From the NCBI GenBank assembly GCA_031546985.1, contig JAVBJN010000040.1:74025-138024 (forward strand): DNA of 64,000 nt, in the 5' to 3' direction. Numbering within the stretch: the stretch's first letter is position 1; every line of letters starts with the position of its first letter. Below, piece by piece: positions 51,027-59,776 of the stretch. The notes beneath the pieces were generated by a model that was not told the origin of the DNA, did not search any database, and was given only the letters and a program-made list of their open reading frames with translations. The translations under genes and the position numbers were made by a program. Source of the DNA: JAVBJN01 sp031546985. GTDB taxonomy: Bacteria; Bacteroidota; Bacteroidia; Chitinophagales; Chitinophagaceae.

Positions 51027-52472
51027 ATGAAACACCATATGCTTGCAGGTATGTTGTTGCTGGCTGCCACTGCCGCTACAATGTCCTCCTGCAAAAAAGC
51101 GCTCGACCAGGATCCGTATAACCAGGCCAACGCTGAATTTGCTTTTAATAAACCATCCGATTTTTTGAACAATACCCGTGGTATGTATAACCGCATGGTT
51201 TTTGCCGACCAGTATATTGGTGGCGAAGATAATTTCTCCTGGATCTCGTCTATGGATATCCTGGCCGATAATGTAAACATTTGCCAGACCGGCCGTTTTT
51301 CGCAGAATACATTTTTCAATTACAATTATTCCGGCAACGAAACCAGCAATGCCTGGGGCAATGCTTACCGTATTATCCGATCGGCCAATGCCATCCTGGC
51401 CAATATTGGTAAGCTGGAAGAGGAAGATGCCCGCAATGCTTTCGAGAGCGAAGCGCTGGCCGTAAGGGCCATGAGCCATTTTGATCTGCTGCGTTTGTAC
51501 GGGCCTGCGCTCACGGGTCAGCATGCCGATGCTAATGCGCTGGCTGTGCCTTATGTGACCTCGCTGGATATTAACCTGAAGCCTTCGCGCGAAACCGCTG
51601 GCGCTGTTTATGCCAAAGTGGTGGCCGATCTCGAAAAAGCCGTGGTGCATATGCCTGTGGCCAATGAGGCTGGCCGCTTAACCCAGGCTGCTGTTTACGG
51701 ACTCCTGTCCCGGGTGTACCTCTATGGCGGCGAATGGCAGAAGTGTATAGATGCTGCCGCTGCGTCATTGGCGCAAAACAACAATGTAGGTGCTATTGCC
51801 AGCTTTCCTGCCATTTGGAAAGATGCTACCACCCAAGGTGTATTATTTAAGGTAATCATAACCGACATTGACCGGGTAAGGCCGGGTGTGGCCTTTAACC
51901 AATCGTCTCCACAGGGGGTTAAAAATGAGTACGTGCCCGATTTTGGGTTTTATGAGAGCTTCGACTCACTGGATGTGCGCAAGGCCTCTTACTTTAAAAC
52001 CAGTACCTACTCTGGTGTGTCATACAATGCCATCGTAAAGTATACGGGCAAAACCGGTGCTGCAGCCAATGTGGTAGACATTAAATACCTGCGGGTGGCA
52101 GAAGTACTGCTGAACAAGGCCGAGGCAGAAGCCAGCCTGAATAAGGATGGCGATGCGCTAACCGATCTTAATGAACTCAGAACCAACCGTTATGCCAATT
52201 TTACGCCTGGCACCGAGAGCGGCAGCACGCTCAAAGAAGCCATTCGTGGCGAGCGCAGGAAAGAGTTGGCTTTTGAAGGTCACCGCTTCTTTGACCTTAA
52301 ACGCTGGGGGCTGGCCGTTACCCGTACCAGCGCTGGCGACCGTGCCGATGGGTCGGGCGTAGCGCCTCTGGTGCAGGAGCTGCCAGCGGGCGATCATCGT
52401 TTCCTGCTGCCCATACCGCAGGATGAGATTAATGCCAGCAGCAATAAAATCATACAAAACCCAGGCTATTAA
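51027..52472 (+). CDS. SusD/RagB-family outer-membrane lipoprotein, second of two
   Basis: The 481-residue lipoprotein starts MKHHMLAGMLLLAATAATMSSC (lipobox MSSC, then KK); an ATG at 51018 would add three residues. SusD signatures are FLNNTRGMYNRMVF, AYRIIRSANAILANIGKLEE, ALAVRAMSHFDLLRLYG and the C-terminal RRKELAFEGHRFFDLKRWG, which is highly conserved in the SusD/RagB family. It ends at NKIIQNPGY. It is paired with the preceding SusC and shares its transcript. Confidence 0.95.
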   Translation: MKHHMLAGMLLLAATAATMSSCKKALDQDPYNQANAEFAFNKPSDFLNNTRGMYNRMVFADQYIGGEDNFSWISSMDILADNVNICQTGRFSQNTFFNYNYSGNETSNAWGNAYRIIRSANAILANIGKLEEEDARNAFESEALAVRAMSHFDLLRLYGPALTGQHADANALAVPYVTSLDINLKPSRETAGAVYAKVVADLEKAVVHMPVANEAGRLTQAAVYGLLSRVYLYGGEWQKCIDAAAASLAQNNNVGAIASFPAIWKDATTQGVLFKVIITDIDRVRPGVAFNQSSPQGVKNEYVPDFGFYESFDSLDVRKASYFKTSTYSGVSYNAIVKYTGKTGAAANVVDIKYLRVAEVLLNKAEAEASLNKDGDALTDLNELRTNRYANFTPGTESGSTLKEAIRGERRKELAFEGHRFFDLKRWGLAVTRTSAGDRADGSGVAPLVQELPAGDHRFLLPIPQDEINASSNKIIQNPGY

Positions 52473-52513
52473 TGAGTCTGGCCCGCAACCATTGAGTTGT
52501 GTGCCTGTAATTA

Positions 52514-52549
52514 AAAAGCCCACCCTGCGGTATTGCGGGGTGGGCTTTT
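52514..52549. terminator. Bidirectional terminator
   Basis: 12-bp stem AAAAGCCCACCC/GGGTGGGCTTTT between the convergent susD and zinc-peptidase genes. Confidence 0.87.
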
Positions 52550-52573
52550 GCCTTTTATAATGCTGGGAGGGGG

Positions 52574-53269
52574 TTAATCCCGGCTCCGGTTCATATAAAT
52601 CATAATATAGTACAGCAATGTAGCAATAGAGGCAATGGCGGCTACCACATAAGTCCTGGCGGCCCATTTTAGCGCGTCTTTGGCTTTATCGAAGTTCTGC
52701 GCCCGGTTAATGCCCGTTTGCTGCATCCAGGCCAGTGCACGGTTGCTCGCATCGTACTCTACTGGCAGGGTTACCAGCGAGAATACGGTAGAGACCGCAA
52801 AAAGCAGGATACCCACCAGTAAGATGGTTTGGCTGCCCCGTCCCAATGCCATGAACCCGATACCGGCAAAGATCAGGATTTGCGAAAGCGTGGAGCTGAT
52901 CTGCACCGTTGGAACCATTTTGCTGCGAAATTGCAGCCAGCGGTAAGCTGTGGCGTGCTGCACGGCATGCCCGCACTCATGCGAGGCCACTGCTGCGGCC
53001 GAAATGCTCCGGCCTTCATATACATCCGGGCTCAGGTTTACCGTTTTATTTGCGGGGTTATAGTGGTCGCTCAGGAATCCGCCTACAGATACCACCTGAA
53101 CGTCGTAAATGCCATTATCGTGCAGCATTTTCTCTGCTACCTGCTTACCGGTCAGTCCCGCATCGTTAGGTATTTCTCCATACTCCTTAAACTTACTCTT
53201 CAGGCGGTTGCTTACCAGCATGCCCACCAGGAACATGATACCTGCTAAAACATAATAACCTATATACAT
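52574..53269 (-). CDS. Neutral zinc metallopeptidase (YugP type), membrane-bound
   Basis: The 231-residue protein has an N-terminal membrane helix (YYVLAGIMFLVGMLV), the zinc motif H-E-C-G-H (AAVASHECGHAVQH, about 95-108), and two or three further membrane helices (LSQILIFAGIGFMAL, TILLVGILLFAVSTVFSLV, and the C-terminal one). The conserved LPVEYDASNRA motif follows. It matches the Zn_peptidase_2 (YugP) family, whose substrates are unknown. Single gene. Confidence 0.92.
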   Translation of the reverse strand: MYIGYYVLAGIMFLVGMLVSNRLKSKFKEYGEIPNDAGLTGKQVAEKMLHDNGIYDVQVVSVGGFLSDHYNPANKTVNLSPDVYEGRSISAAAVASHECGHAVQHATAYRWLQFRSKMVPTVQISSTLSQILIFAGIGFMALGRGSQTILLVGILLFAVSTVFSLVTLPVEYDASNRALAWMQQTGINRAQNFDKAKDALKWAARTYVVAAIASIATLLYYIMIYMNRSRD

Positions 53270-53384
53270 ATCTCTCGGTTTGGGTTATGAGGTACAAGCA
53301 AGATACCAAATTTCGGGCAGGGGGTAAAATCGCATCCCTTGTCTGCTTAGGTCATTTAAACCAGCCAACTTGTCTTGTTTTTGG

Positions 53385-53397
53385 TGTCAATTTGACA
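53385..53397. promoter_or_regulatory. Palindromic operator-like site TGTCAATTTGACA
   Basis: A perfect 6+1+6 inverted repeat lies 116 bases upstream of the divergent zinc-peptidase gene and 320 bases before radA. The factor that might bind is unknown. The remainder of this 450-base intergenic stretch holds a bulged hairpin (53475-53501) and the orphan terminator below. Confidence 0.35.
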
Positions 53398-53614
53398 AAA
53401 TGGCCTTGCGGAAAAAAGAACAAGAATTTGAATTACACTTTTTTTAAAACCAAAATATGCTGATTATCATCACTAAAAGCGAAAATTTAGATTTTGCTTT
53501 TGCATAATGTATTGATATTGAGTTATACTGCTCTTTCGTTATGCCAGGGAAGATTTTTTTTGAAATCGGCGCCTGTTTCGTATTTTAGCAATGAATTTAT
53601 GGGTTAGTAAGTAG

Positions 53615-53645
53615 AAGGGGTCCACTGGTTTCAGTGGCCCTTTTT
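53615..53645 (+). terminator. Orphan intrinsic terminator upstream of radA
   Basis: 6-bp stem CCACTG/CAGTGG (GTTT loop) extended after one bulged T by GGGG pairing with CCCT and A-T pairs, then T5. No plus-strand gene ends here, so it terminates either a small RNA or a radA leader. Confidence 0.6.
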
Positions 53646-53719
53646 ACTTTTTAGTACTTTCTTCTCTTATCTTCATTCCCGAATTTTTACTACTCTGTAC
53701 GTCTATTATAAGATCACCT

Positions 53720-55084
53720 ATGTCAAAAACAAAAACTGCTTATTTCTGTCAGCAATGTGGTTACGAAAGTGCAAAATGGTTAGGAAAATGTCCTTCATGC
53801 AATGCATGGAATACGTTTGTTGAAGAAGTGCTTGAAAAAGGAACCGATAATAAAAAACAAGCGTGGCAGGACGAAAAATCTACTGCCAAAATTGTTACGC
53901 TTAACGAAATAGAAACCGGAAATGAAACGCGCATTGTTACACCCGATGCAGAGTTGAATCGTGTGCTCGGTGGCGGCATCGTTTTAGGTTCATTAATATT
54001 GGTTGCGGGCGAGCCGGGCATTGGTAAGTCTACCCTGTTTTTACAAAGCGCGCTGGAGCTGCCCAATGTTAAAACCATGTACGTATCTGGCGAAGAAAGT
54101 GCGCAGCAGATAAAAATGCGCGCAGGACGATTGCAGAATGTGAATGATGAATTTTACCTGCTTACCACCACCAATACGCAAAGCATTTTTCAGGAAGTAA
54201 AAAAACTGAAACCGCAACTGCTCATCATCGATTCTATTCAGACACTGGAGTCGCCGTATGTAGATGCATCGCCGGGCAGCATTTCTCAAATCAAGGAATG
54301 TACAGCCGAGCTTATGCGTTTTGCAAAGACCACCAATACGCCGGTTATTCTCATTGGCCATATCACCAAAGACGGTTCCATAGCGGGTCCTAAGGTAATG
54401 GAGCATATGGTGGATGTGGTGCTGCAGTTCGAAGGCGACCGTCATTATGTATACCGCATTCTGCGTACGCAAAAGAATCGTTTTGGTTCTACCGCCGAGC
54501 TTGGCATATATGAAATGACCGGAAACGGCTTGCGCCAGGTGAGCAATCCTTCAGAAATTCTGATCACCCAAAAGGAAGAACAATTAAGTGGTATAGCGGT
54601 AGCTGCTACTATGGAAGGAATGCGTCCGCTGCTTATCGAAACGCAGGCGTTGGTCACACAAAGTGTGTATGGTACACCGCAACGTACGGTAAATGGTTTT
54701 GACAACCGCAGGCTGCAATTATTATTGGCGGTATTGGAAAAACGCGGCGGCTTTCATTTTGGTATGAAGGATGTGTTTTTAAACATTGCAGGTGGCTTGC
54801 GGGTAGAAGATCCTGCCATTGATCTGGCAGTGATTTGCGCGTTGCTTTCTTCTTATGAAGATACTGCACTGCCGCACAATATTTGTTTTGCAGGCGAGGT
54901 AGGTTTGTCGGGCGAGATTCGTGCAGTAAACCGGATAGAACAACGCATAGCCGAAGCAGAAAAACTGGGTTTCGAAAAAATGTTTATTTCCAGGTATAAC
55001 AAAAAAGGAATAGACTTTCGTAACTTCAAAATAGAGATCGTGTGGTGTGGTAAAGTGGAAGAAGTATACCAGCAATTATTTTAA
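53720..55084 (+). CDS. radA: DNA repair protein RadA (Sms)
   Basis: The 454-residue protein is a RecA-like branch-migration helicase in homologous recombination. It has an N-terminal zinc finger (C-x-x-C in CQQCGYESAKW, then GKCPSCNAWNTF), the Walker A motif GEPGIGKST (about 95-103), the RadA-specific TQKNRFGSTAE motif, and a C-terminal Lon-like domain (AGGLRVEDPAIDLAVICALL and AGEVGLSGEIRAV). Full length. A comF-like gene follows after two bases and is probably co-transcribed. Confidence 0.97.
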   Translation: MSKTKTAYFCQQCGYESAKWLGKCPSCNAWNTFVEEVLEKGTDNKKQAWQDEKSTAKIVTLNEIETGNETRIVTPDAELNRVLGGGIVLGSLILVAGEPGIGKSTLFLQSALELPNVKTMYVSGEESAQQIKMRAGRLQNVNDEFYLLTTTNTQSIFQEVKKLKPQLLIIDSIQTLESPYVDASPGSISQIKECTAELMRFAKTTNTPVILIGHITKDGSIAGPKVMEHMVDVVLQFEGDRHYVYRILRTQKNRFGSTAELGIYEMTGNGLRQVSNPSEILITQKEEQLSGIAVAATMEGMRPLLIETQALVTQSVYGTPQRTVNGFDNRRLQLLLAVLEKRGGFHFGMKDVFLNIAGGLRVEDPAIDLAVICALLSSYEDTALPHNICFAGEVGLSGEIRAVNRIEQRIAEAEKLGFEKMFISRYNKKGIDFRNFKIEIVWCGKVEEVYQQLF

Positions 55085-55086
55085 CC

Positions 55087-55782
55087 TTGATAGCAACCAA
55101 TCAACTACGAAAAGCGCTTGTTCATCTCCTTTTTCCAGATCTGTGCCTGTGCTGCGATCAGGAATTGGTGCAAGGCGAGCAGTCGGTATGCTGGACTTGT
55201 TACCAGCAATTACCGTTTACCGGGTTCCAAAACCTTAAGGAAAACCCGGTTTCCCTTCTTTTTGCCGGTCGTCTGCCCATAGCAGATGCTACCGCTTTGT
55301 GTTATTTCCGTAAGCAAGGGGTGGTGCAGCATATGTTGCACGCGCTCAAGTACGCCAATAAGCCCGAAGTGGGCGAACTGTTGGGCAGCATATTGGGCGG
55401 GCAGCTCAAAGCCGCCGGTTGGCAGGTCGATGTGGTGGTACCCGTGCCCTTGCATAAAGCGCGGGCACACCAGCGGGGCTATAATCAGGCGGCCATGATA
55501 GCACGCGGCATCGCTGAGGCTTTGGAAGTGCCTTGTGGCGAGCAGGTGCTGCGGCGCAATAAGTTTACCGAAACCCAAACCCACAAAACACGCGTTGAGC
55601 GCTGGCAGAATGTGCATGATGTGTTTGAGTTGGTGCAACCCGCAATGGTCAAAAGCCGGTCGGTATTGCTGGTAGATGATGTGCTTACTACCGGCGCTAC
55701 CCTCGAAGCCTGCGGGCATGCGCTGCTGCAAGAGCCCTCTTGCGTACTCAATATAGCTGCTGTGGCCTGGGCACACGATTAG
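55087..55782 (+). CDS. ComF-family phosphoribosyltransferase-like protein
   Basis: The 231-residue protein has an N-terminal zinc-ribbon-like cysteine cluster (LCLCCDQELVQ, then SVCWTCYQQL) and a C-terminal phosphoribosyltransferase fold with the PRPP motif VLLVDDVLTTGATL (about 190-203) and the ComF signature VPVPLHKARAHQRGYNQA. ComF proteins are associated with DNA uptake in competent bacteria, where they may support single-strand processing; in other bacteria the role is unclear. Translation seems to begin at a TTG at 55087, two bases after the radA stop; no ATG precedes the conserved cysteine cluster. Confidence 0.9.
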   Translation: MIATNQLRKALVHLLFPDLCLCCDQELVQGEQSVCWTCYQQLPFTGFQNLKENPVSLLFAGRLPIADATALCYFRKQGVVQHMLHALKYANKPEVGELLGSILGGQLKAAGWQVDVVVPVPLHKARAHQRGYNQAAMIARGIAEALEVPCGEQVLRRNKFTETQTHKTRVERWQNVHDVFELVQPAMVKSRSVLLVDDVLTTGATLEACGHALLQEPSCVLNIAAVAWAHD

Positions 55783-55815
55783 CCGATATGACAATTTTAT
55801 CCCATCTTTTTCGTT

Positions 55816-55823
55816 TACTTTTG
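55816..55823 (+). promoter_or_regulatory. TAnnTTTG promoter box for the beta-helix lipoprotein
   Basis: TACTTTTG, 20 bases before the ATG at 55843, with TTT 18 bases upstream (55795-55797). Confidence 0.45.
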
Positions 55824-55842
55824 GAATCTATTTCAGAAATGT

Positions 55843-57255
55843 ATGCGTTATAAGGTATATGTAACCGCCTTGGTGTTGCTGGTTGTCACGGGTATTTTGT
55901 GCTTAACCTCCTGTAAGAAAGAAAAGTTTCTGACTTCGGGAGGCAGGCTTGTTTTTTCGACAGATACGCTTGCTTTTGATACCGTTTTTACGGCGCAGGG
56001 TACTGCTACCCGTACGGTTAAGATATACAACCCCCAATCGCAGCCTGTGCAGATTGGCAGGATAAACCTGCGAGGCGGCGAAGGCTCTTTTTTCCGGATT
56101 AATGTAAACGGTACATCGGGCTACGAGGTAAGCAACCGCATTGAGCTGGCCCCTAACGACAGCATGTATGTGTTTATGACCGCCAAAATTGACCCTACCA
56201 ACGCCAATAATCCCTTTGTGATCGACGATGCGCTGGAGGTGGTGATGAACAATAATACCTTTACCCTCCCCATTCAGGCATACGGCCAAAATGCGATTTA
56301 CATTACCGACAGTATTTTGGGTACCCAAACCTGGACCCGGGATAAGCCCATTGTGATTATACACTCTGCGCTGGTAGACGAAAATGCTATCCTTACTATT
56401 GAACCTGGTACAAGAGTGTATATGCATGCCGATAGCTGGTTGTATGTAAATGGTACGCTGACTATCAATGCTTCTAAATCGGATAGTGTAATTTTCCAGG
56501 GCGACCGTATAGACCGCAGTTATTTTGACAACCTCGATTTGCCGGGTGAGTGGCAGGGCATCCGTTTCCTGCGCAATAGTATTAACAGTACTATGAATTA
56601 CGCGATTGTGAAAAACGCGGCTATTGGTATCCAGGTAGATTCTACCAGCAATAATAGCAATCCTAAACTGACAATGAAAAATACAGTGGTCAAAAACTGT
56701 TCGCAGTTTGGGGTGCTGAATCTGAATGGCGACCTTGATATGGAAAATTGCCTGGTGCACACCTGCGGTGTAAATATCTCTGCCATTTTGGGCGGTAAGA
56801 TGAATGTGCGCCAAAGCACTTTTGTAACCTATGGGTATGATTATATGGTACATGCCGAAACGAACAATAACATTGTAATGTACCTGCAGAACTACCTGGA
56901 GATAAGCCCAACGCAATACCGTGCCGAAGACCTGAATGCCGTATTTACCAATTGTATTTTTTACGGCCCGCTCGATAACGAAGTAGGTTTTGCGAAGCGC
57001 GATGGCAGTACTGTTACCATTACGATGGAGAATTGCCTCATGAAGCGCAAAGATGCCAAGCCCGATTATGTAACTTTTATCAACCCGATCCTGAACGAAG
57101 ATCCTTTGTTTGTAGACCGTCAAAAGTTTGATTTTCACCTTAAACCCGAATCTCCTGCCGGGGACAAGGGTAAAACCGGGTTAGGTATTGCCACCGATCT
57201 GGATGGTAACCCCAGAGGGAATGATCCCGACCTGGGTTGTTACGAAATACAGTAA
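55843..57255 (+). CDS. Right-handed beta-helix lipoprotein
   Basis: The 470-residue lipoprotein (signal MRYKVYVTALVLLVVTGILC to LTSC, then KKEK) first has an Ig-like module (FSTDTLAFDTVFTAQGTATR and VKIYNPQSQPVQI, about 35-150). A parallel beta-helix follows at about 170-430, with recurrent N-x-x-V/I turns (NYAIVKNAAIGIQVDS, LTMKNTVVKNCSQFGVLNLN, LDMENCLVHTCGVNI). The end, GIATDLDGNPRGNDPDLGCYE, is the conserved choice-of-anchor-Q type C-terminus. Beta-helix lipoproteins of this form often bind or cut polysaccharides, but no catalytic residues are apparent. Confidence 0.85.
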   Translation: MRYKVYVTALVLLVVTGILCLTSCKKEKFLTSGGRLVFSTDTLAFDTVFTAQGTATRTVKIYNPQSQPVQIGRINLRGGEGSFFRINVNGTSGYEVSNRIELAPNDSMYVFMTAKIDPTNANNPFVIDDALEVVMNNNTFTLPIQAYGQNAIYITDSILGTQTWTRDKPIVIIHSALVDENAILTIEPGTRVYMHADSWLYVNGTLTINASKSDSVIFQGDRIDRSYFDNLDLPGEWQGIRFLRNSINSTMNYAIVKNAAIGIQVDSTSNNSNPKLTMKNTVVKNCSQFGVLNLNGDLDMENCLVHTCGVNISAILGGKMNVRQSTFVTYGYDYMVHAETNNNIVMYLQNYLEISPTQYRAEDLNAVFTNCIFYGPLDNEVGFAKRDGSTVTITMENCLMKRKDAKPDYVTFINPILNEDPLFVDRQKFDFHLKPESPAGDKGKTGLGIATDLDGNPRGNDPDLGCYEIQ

Positions 57256-57323
57256 ACAAACTGGTTCCAAAATTGTTGTTGTAGCTTCATACGCGTTCTT
57301 TTAACGATTAAAACCACCCGAAA

Positions 57324-57842
57324 ATGATACAGGCTATCTTGTTCAAACTCATGTTTATGGTAAGCACCATGGGCATTTACGATTTTAAAGTACCGGCCCT
57401 GGATGGCGGTACCATCAATTTTGCCGATTACAAAGGCAAGAAAATTCTGATTGTAAACACTGCGTCGAAATGTGGGTTTACACCGCAATACGCCGAACTG
57501 GAAGAATTATCTAAAAAGTACCAGGATAAGCTGGTTATTGTAGGCTTTCCTGCCAATAACTTTATGAGCCAGGAGCCTGGTAGCAACAAAGATATTTCTG
57601 AGTTTTGCCAGAAAAACTATGGTGTAACCTTTCCTATGGCGGCTAAAATTTCTGTAAAAGGAAAAGATATGGCACCTATTTACAAATGGCTTACGCAAAA
57701 AGAGCAGAATGGCGCTATGGAGAGCAGTGTAAAATGGAACTTTCAGAAATACCTGATCGATGAAGAAGGAAAACTGGTGCATGTGTTCAACCCCAATGTA
57801 AAGCCCATGAGCGACGAGGTTGTAAAAGCAATTGAAGAATAA
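57324..57842 (+). CDS. Glutathione-peroxidase-family thiol peroxidase
   Basis: The 172-residue enzyme has the peroxidatic cysteine C50 in NTASKCGFTPQY, the resolving cysteine C95 in SEFCQKNYGVTFP, and the conserved VKWNFQKYLID. The usual FPCNQF motif reads FPANNF, so the catalytic-tetrad glutamine is replaced by asparagine. Such non-selenium enzymes generally use thioredoxin to reduce hydroperoxides. The frame begins MIQAILFKLMFMVSTMGIYDF; many relatives start at the equivalent of MGIYDF (57369), so the true start may be 15 codons later, otherwise the first residues would be a short hydrophobic leader. Confidence 0.9.
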   Translation: MIQAILFKLMFMVSTMGIYDFKVPALDGGTINFADYKGKKILIVNTASKCGFTPQYAELEELSKKYQDKLVIVGFPANNFMSQEPGSNKDISEFCQKNYGVTFPMAAKISVKGKDMAPIYKWLTQKEQNGAMESSVKWNFQKYLIDEEGKLVHVFNPNVKPMSDEVVKAIEE

Positions 57843-57861
57843 ACAGATAAATCGAAATAAG

Positions 57862-57891
57862 AAAAAGGGATGCCCAACGGCATCCCTTTTT
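57862..57891. terminator. Bidirectional terminator
   Basis: Perfect 13-bp stem AAAAAGGGATGCC/GGCATCCCTTTTT between the convergent peroxidase and T9SS genes. Confidence 0.88.
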
Positions 57892-57896
57892 TGTGG

Positions 57897-59552
57897 CTAT
57901 TGCTTAATGAACTTGCCGGTAAATTGTTTGTTGTTTTGTGTTACCTGCATAAAGTACATGCCTGCAGCAAAACGGCTTATATCAAAACGGTGCTGCTGGC
58001 CGTTTCCTTTTTGTTGCAGTACCGTGCGGCCGGTGTAGTCATAGATCAGGATCTCTGCATCACCTCCCATTGACTTGTCTGCAATAACAAGGGTTATAGC
58101 ATCGCTGGCCGGGTTAGGCATGAGGGTTACCTGCAACGCCTCTTTTGTAACATTGGCAATGCCAGTGTTTAGAGGAGCCAGCGGATTCAGGTATATCTTC
58201 TCTGCCGTATCTGCCAGCTCATAAAGGTTGGTATAGCTCATGACCGGGCAGCCGCTTAAGGTATCCGGATCGGTAGCCATTACAGCAAAGTGAAAGCTTT
58301 TGGTGGTATTTGAATTGAATGTAGTTGTCTTAGCCGATAATACGTAATTAACGTCATGAGGGTTAAGGTTACAAGAGCAGGCATTAAATCCATTCGCTGC
58401 CGTGTCTGAGTAAGCGAAAGGATAAGGGGTGCCTGGGCCATAATTTGTACAACCTTTTACAAACGGAGTGCCGTCTCTCCAGCTGCCGGTAGCATAATAA
58501 TAGTACCTGGAACTATCTGCAGGTGCGCCTTGTTTGGGATCATTGATGTTATAGAAATAGGTAAATGCACCAGCGGGAGCTTTAACCGCACCAGCATCTG
58601 CCGGAGATTTTAAGATAGTAATAGCACTTTTAGGGAAATTTCTTCCAAATTCGCCAGGTTGGGCAGAAGTGCCTTGCCCGTCAAAGCCATCTCCATTATA
58701 CACAAATCCCATTCTACGACTGGAATCGAACCCTATAAAATCATCCTCGGCATATCCCAGATTGGCATCATTAAAAATGCTTGTTGCAAAGCTGTCGATC
58801 TGCCCTCCTTTATTATGAATGTCCATTTCATAAAAGACAATGTTATCGGCAGCGGTGTTTCTGGCATAGCCATATGCCATAGCGTGTACTTCTACGTTGA
58901 TAGGATCTGTTGTGCCTACTGCGGGGCCGTTGTCGTTAAATACCCACCAGGCCATCAGGTCGCCCTTTAATCTGGGGTAGTCACCATCCAGCGGATTGTA
59001 GTTACCGTCGTTGTTTACATCTACAAAAGGTGCCATATCCCCTGTTACCGTAATGGCATTGCCCGCTTTGCCTTTGGCATGTGGGTTGTTTTTGCCAGGC
59101 CATTCCAGAATTTCCGGAATGGTATTCGATACCGTGTGGGTGCTGAGTGCCCTGAAGCCATTGATTTGTGCCTGGCTCACTGTCCAGATCCGGTCCCATC
59201 TAGAAGTGGTAGCGCTGTCGATGCCACCTGTCTGAGGCAATGGGCCTGGCCAGAAAAGCAACTGTGATGAGTGGTCGATATGTCCGTTCACCCTGAGTGA
59301 GTGGTTGCTATCATAACCTCCAATCCATAAAGCAGCGATCGCGCCCATGTTGCCAGGTGTGGCAATGCCCTGGGGCGAAAATTTTGCATGTCCTCCGCCT
59401 GCATCCCACCAGAGATCTCCCCGGGTGGTGAGCGGAATATCCCATTTGTTTACATTCATTCGGGCGCTGCCGGTAATGGTTTGTGCCTGAAGAACCATTT
59501 CTGTCATAGCTACAGATAATCCTGTTAAAAATGCGACTCTTAGTAATTTCAT
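57897..59552 (-). CDS. T9SS cargo protein of unknown function
   Basis: The 551-residue exported protein starts MKLLRVAFLTGLSVAMTEMV with cleavage near LQAQ; the ATG at 59552 is chosen because it begins the leader. The bulk is a secreted domain with YPRLKGDLMAWWVFNDNG, YEMDIHNKGGQIDSFATSI and YAEDDFIGFDSSRRMGFVYN, a pattern found in large families of Bacteroidota surface proteins without assigned activity. The last ~75 residues are a type IX sorting domain (LMPNPASDAITLVI, then FAAGMYFMQVT and KFIKQ). Cysteine-rich segment GFNACSCNLNPHD lies in the middle. Confidence 0.85.
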   Translation of the reverse strand: MKLLRVAFLTGLSVAMTEMVLQAQTITGSARMNVNKWDIPLTTRGDLWWDAGGGHAKFSPQGIATPGNMGAIAALWIGGYDSNHSLRVNGHIDHSSQLLFWPGPLPQTGGIDSATTSRWDRIWTVSQAQINGFRALSTHTVSNTIPEILEWPGKNNPHAKGKAGNAITVTGDMAPFVDVNNDGNYNPLDGDYPRLKGDLMAWWVFNDNGPAVGTTDPINVEVHAMAYGYARNTAADNIVFYEMDIHNKGGQIDSFATSIFNDANLGYAEDDFIGFDSSRRMGFVYNGDGFDGQGTSAQPGEFGRNFPKSAITILKSPADAGAVKAPAGAFTYFYNINDPKQGAPADSSRYYYYATGSWRDGTPFVKGCTNYGPGTPYPFAYSDTAANGFNACSCNLNPHDVNYVLSAKTTTFNSNTTKSFHFAVMATDPDTLSGCPVMSYTNLYELADTAEKIYLNPLAPLNTGIANVTKEALQVTLMPNPASDAITLVIADKSMGGDAEILIYDYTGRTVLQQKGNGQQHRFDISRFAAGMYFMQVTQNNKQFTGKFIKQ

Positions 59553-59747
59553 AAAGATTTTGGTTTTAAATGACTTACACAATGTAATAAATATTTGATA
59601 TAAAATAAAAGTTTGGTTTAATTTTCATTTCATTTTAGTTTAAGTAGCTGTATTTGGAAATTCGCCTGTATTATACTTTTCCCGTACCCGGTTTTTCTTG
59701 TTCAAAAGCGGAGTTGCACCAACTTTTCTTTACTGCCCCGAAATCAT

Positions 59748-59755
59748 TAGTTTTG
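59748..59755 (+). promoter_or_regulatory. TAnnTTTG promoter box for cysS
   Basis: TAGTTTTG with TTT 20 bases upstream (59725-59727), 21 bases before the start codon. Confidence 0.5.
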
Positions 59756-59776
59756 TACGATATACCCCTTTAGCAG

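Noticed and set aside
55903..57138. 411-codon frame antisense to the beta-helix lipoprotein
   Set aside because: The opposite strand has a lipobox, an Ig-like module and beta-helix turns; the antisense frame shows none.
59714..59716. TTG upstream of cysS as promoter element
   Set aside because: It is 31 bases from the TAGTTTTG box, too far for the Bacteroidota spacing; TTT at 59725-59727 fits better.
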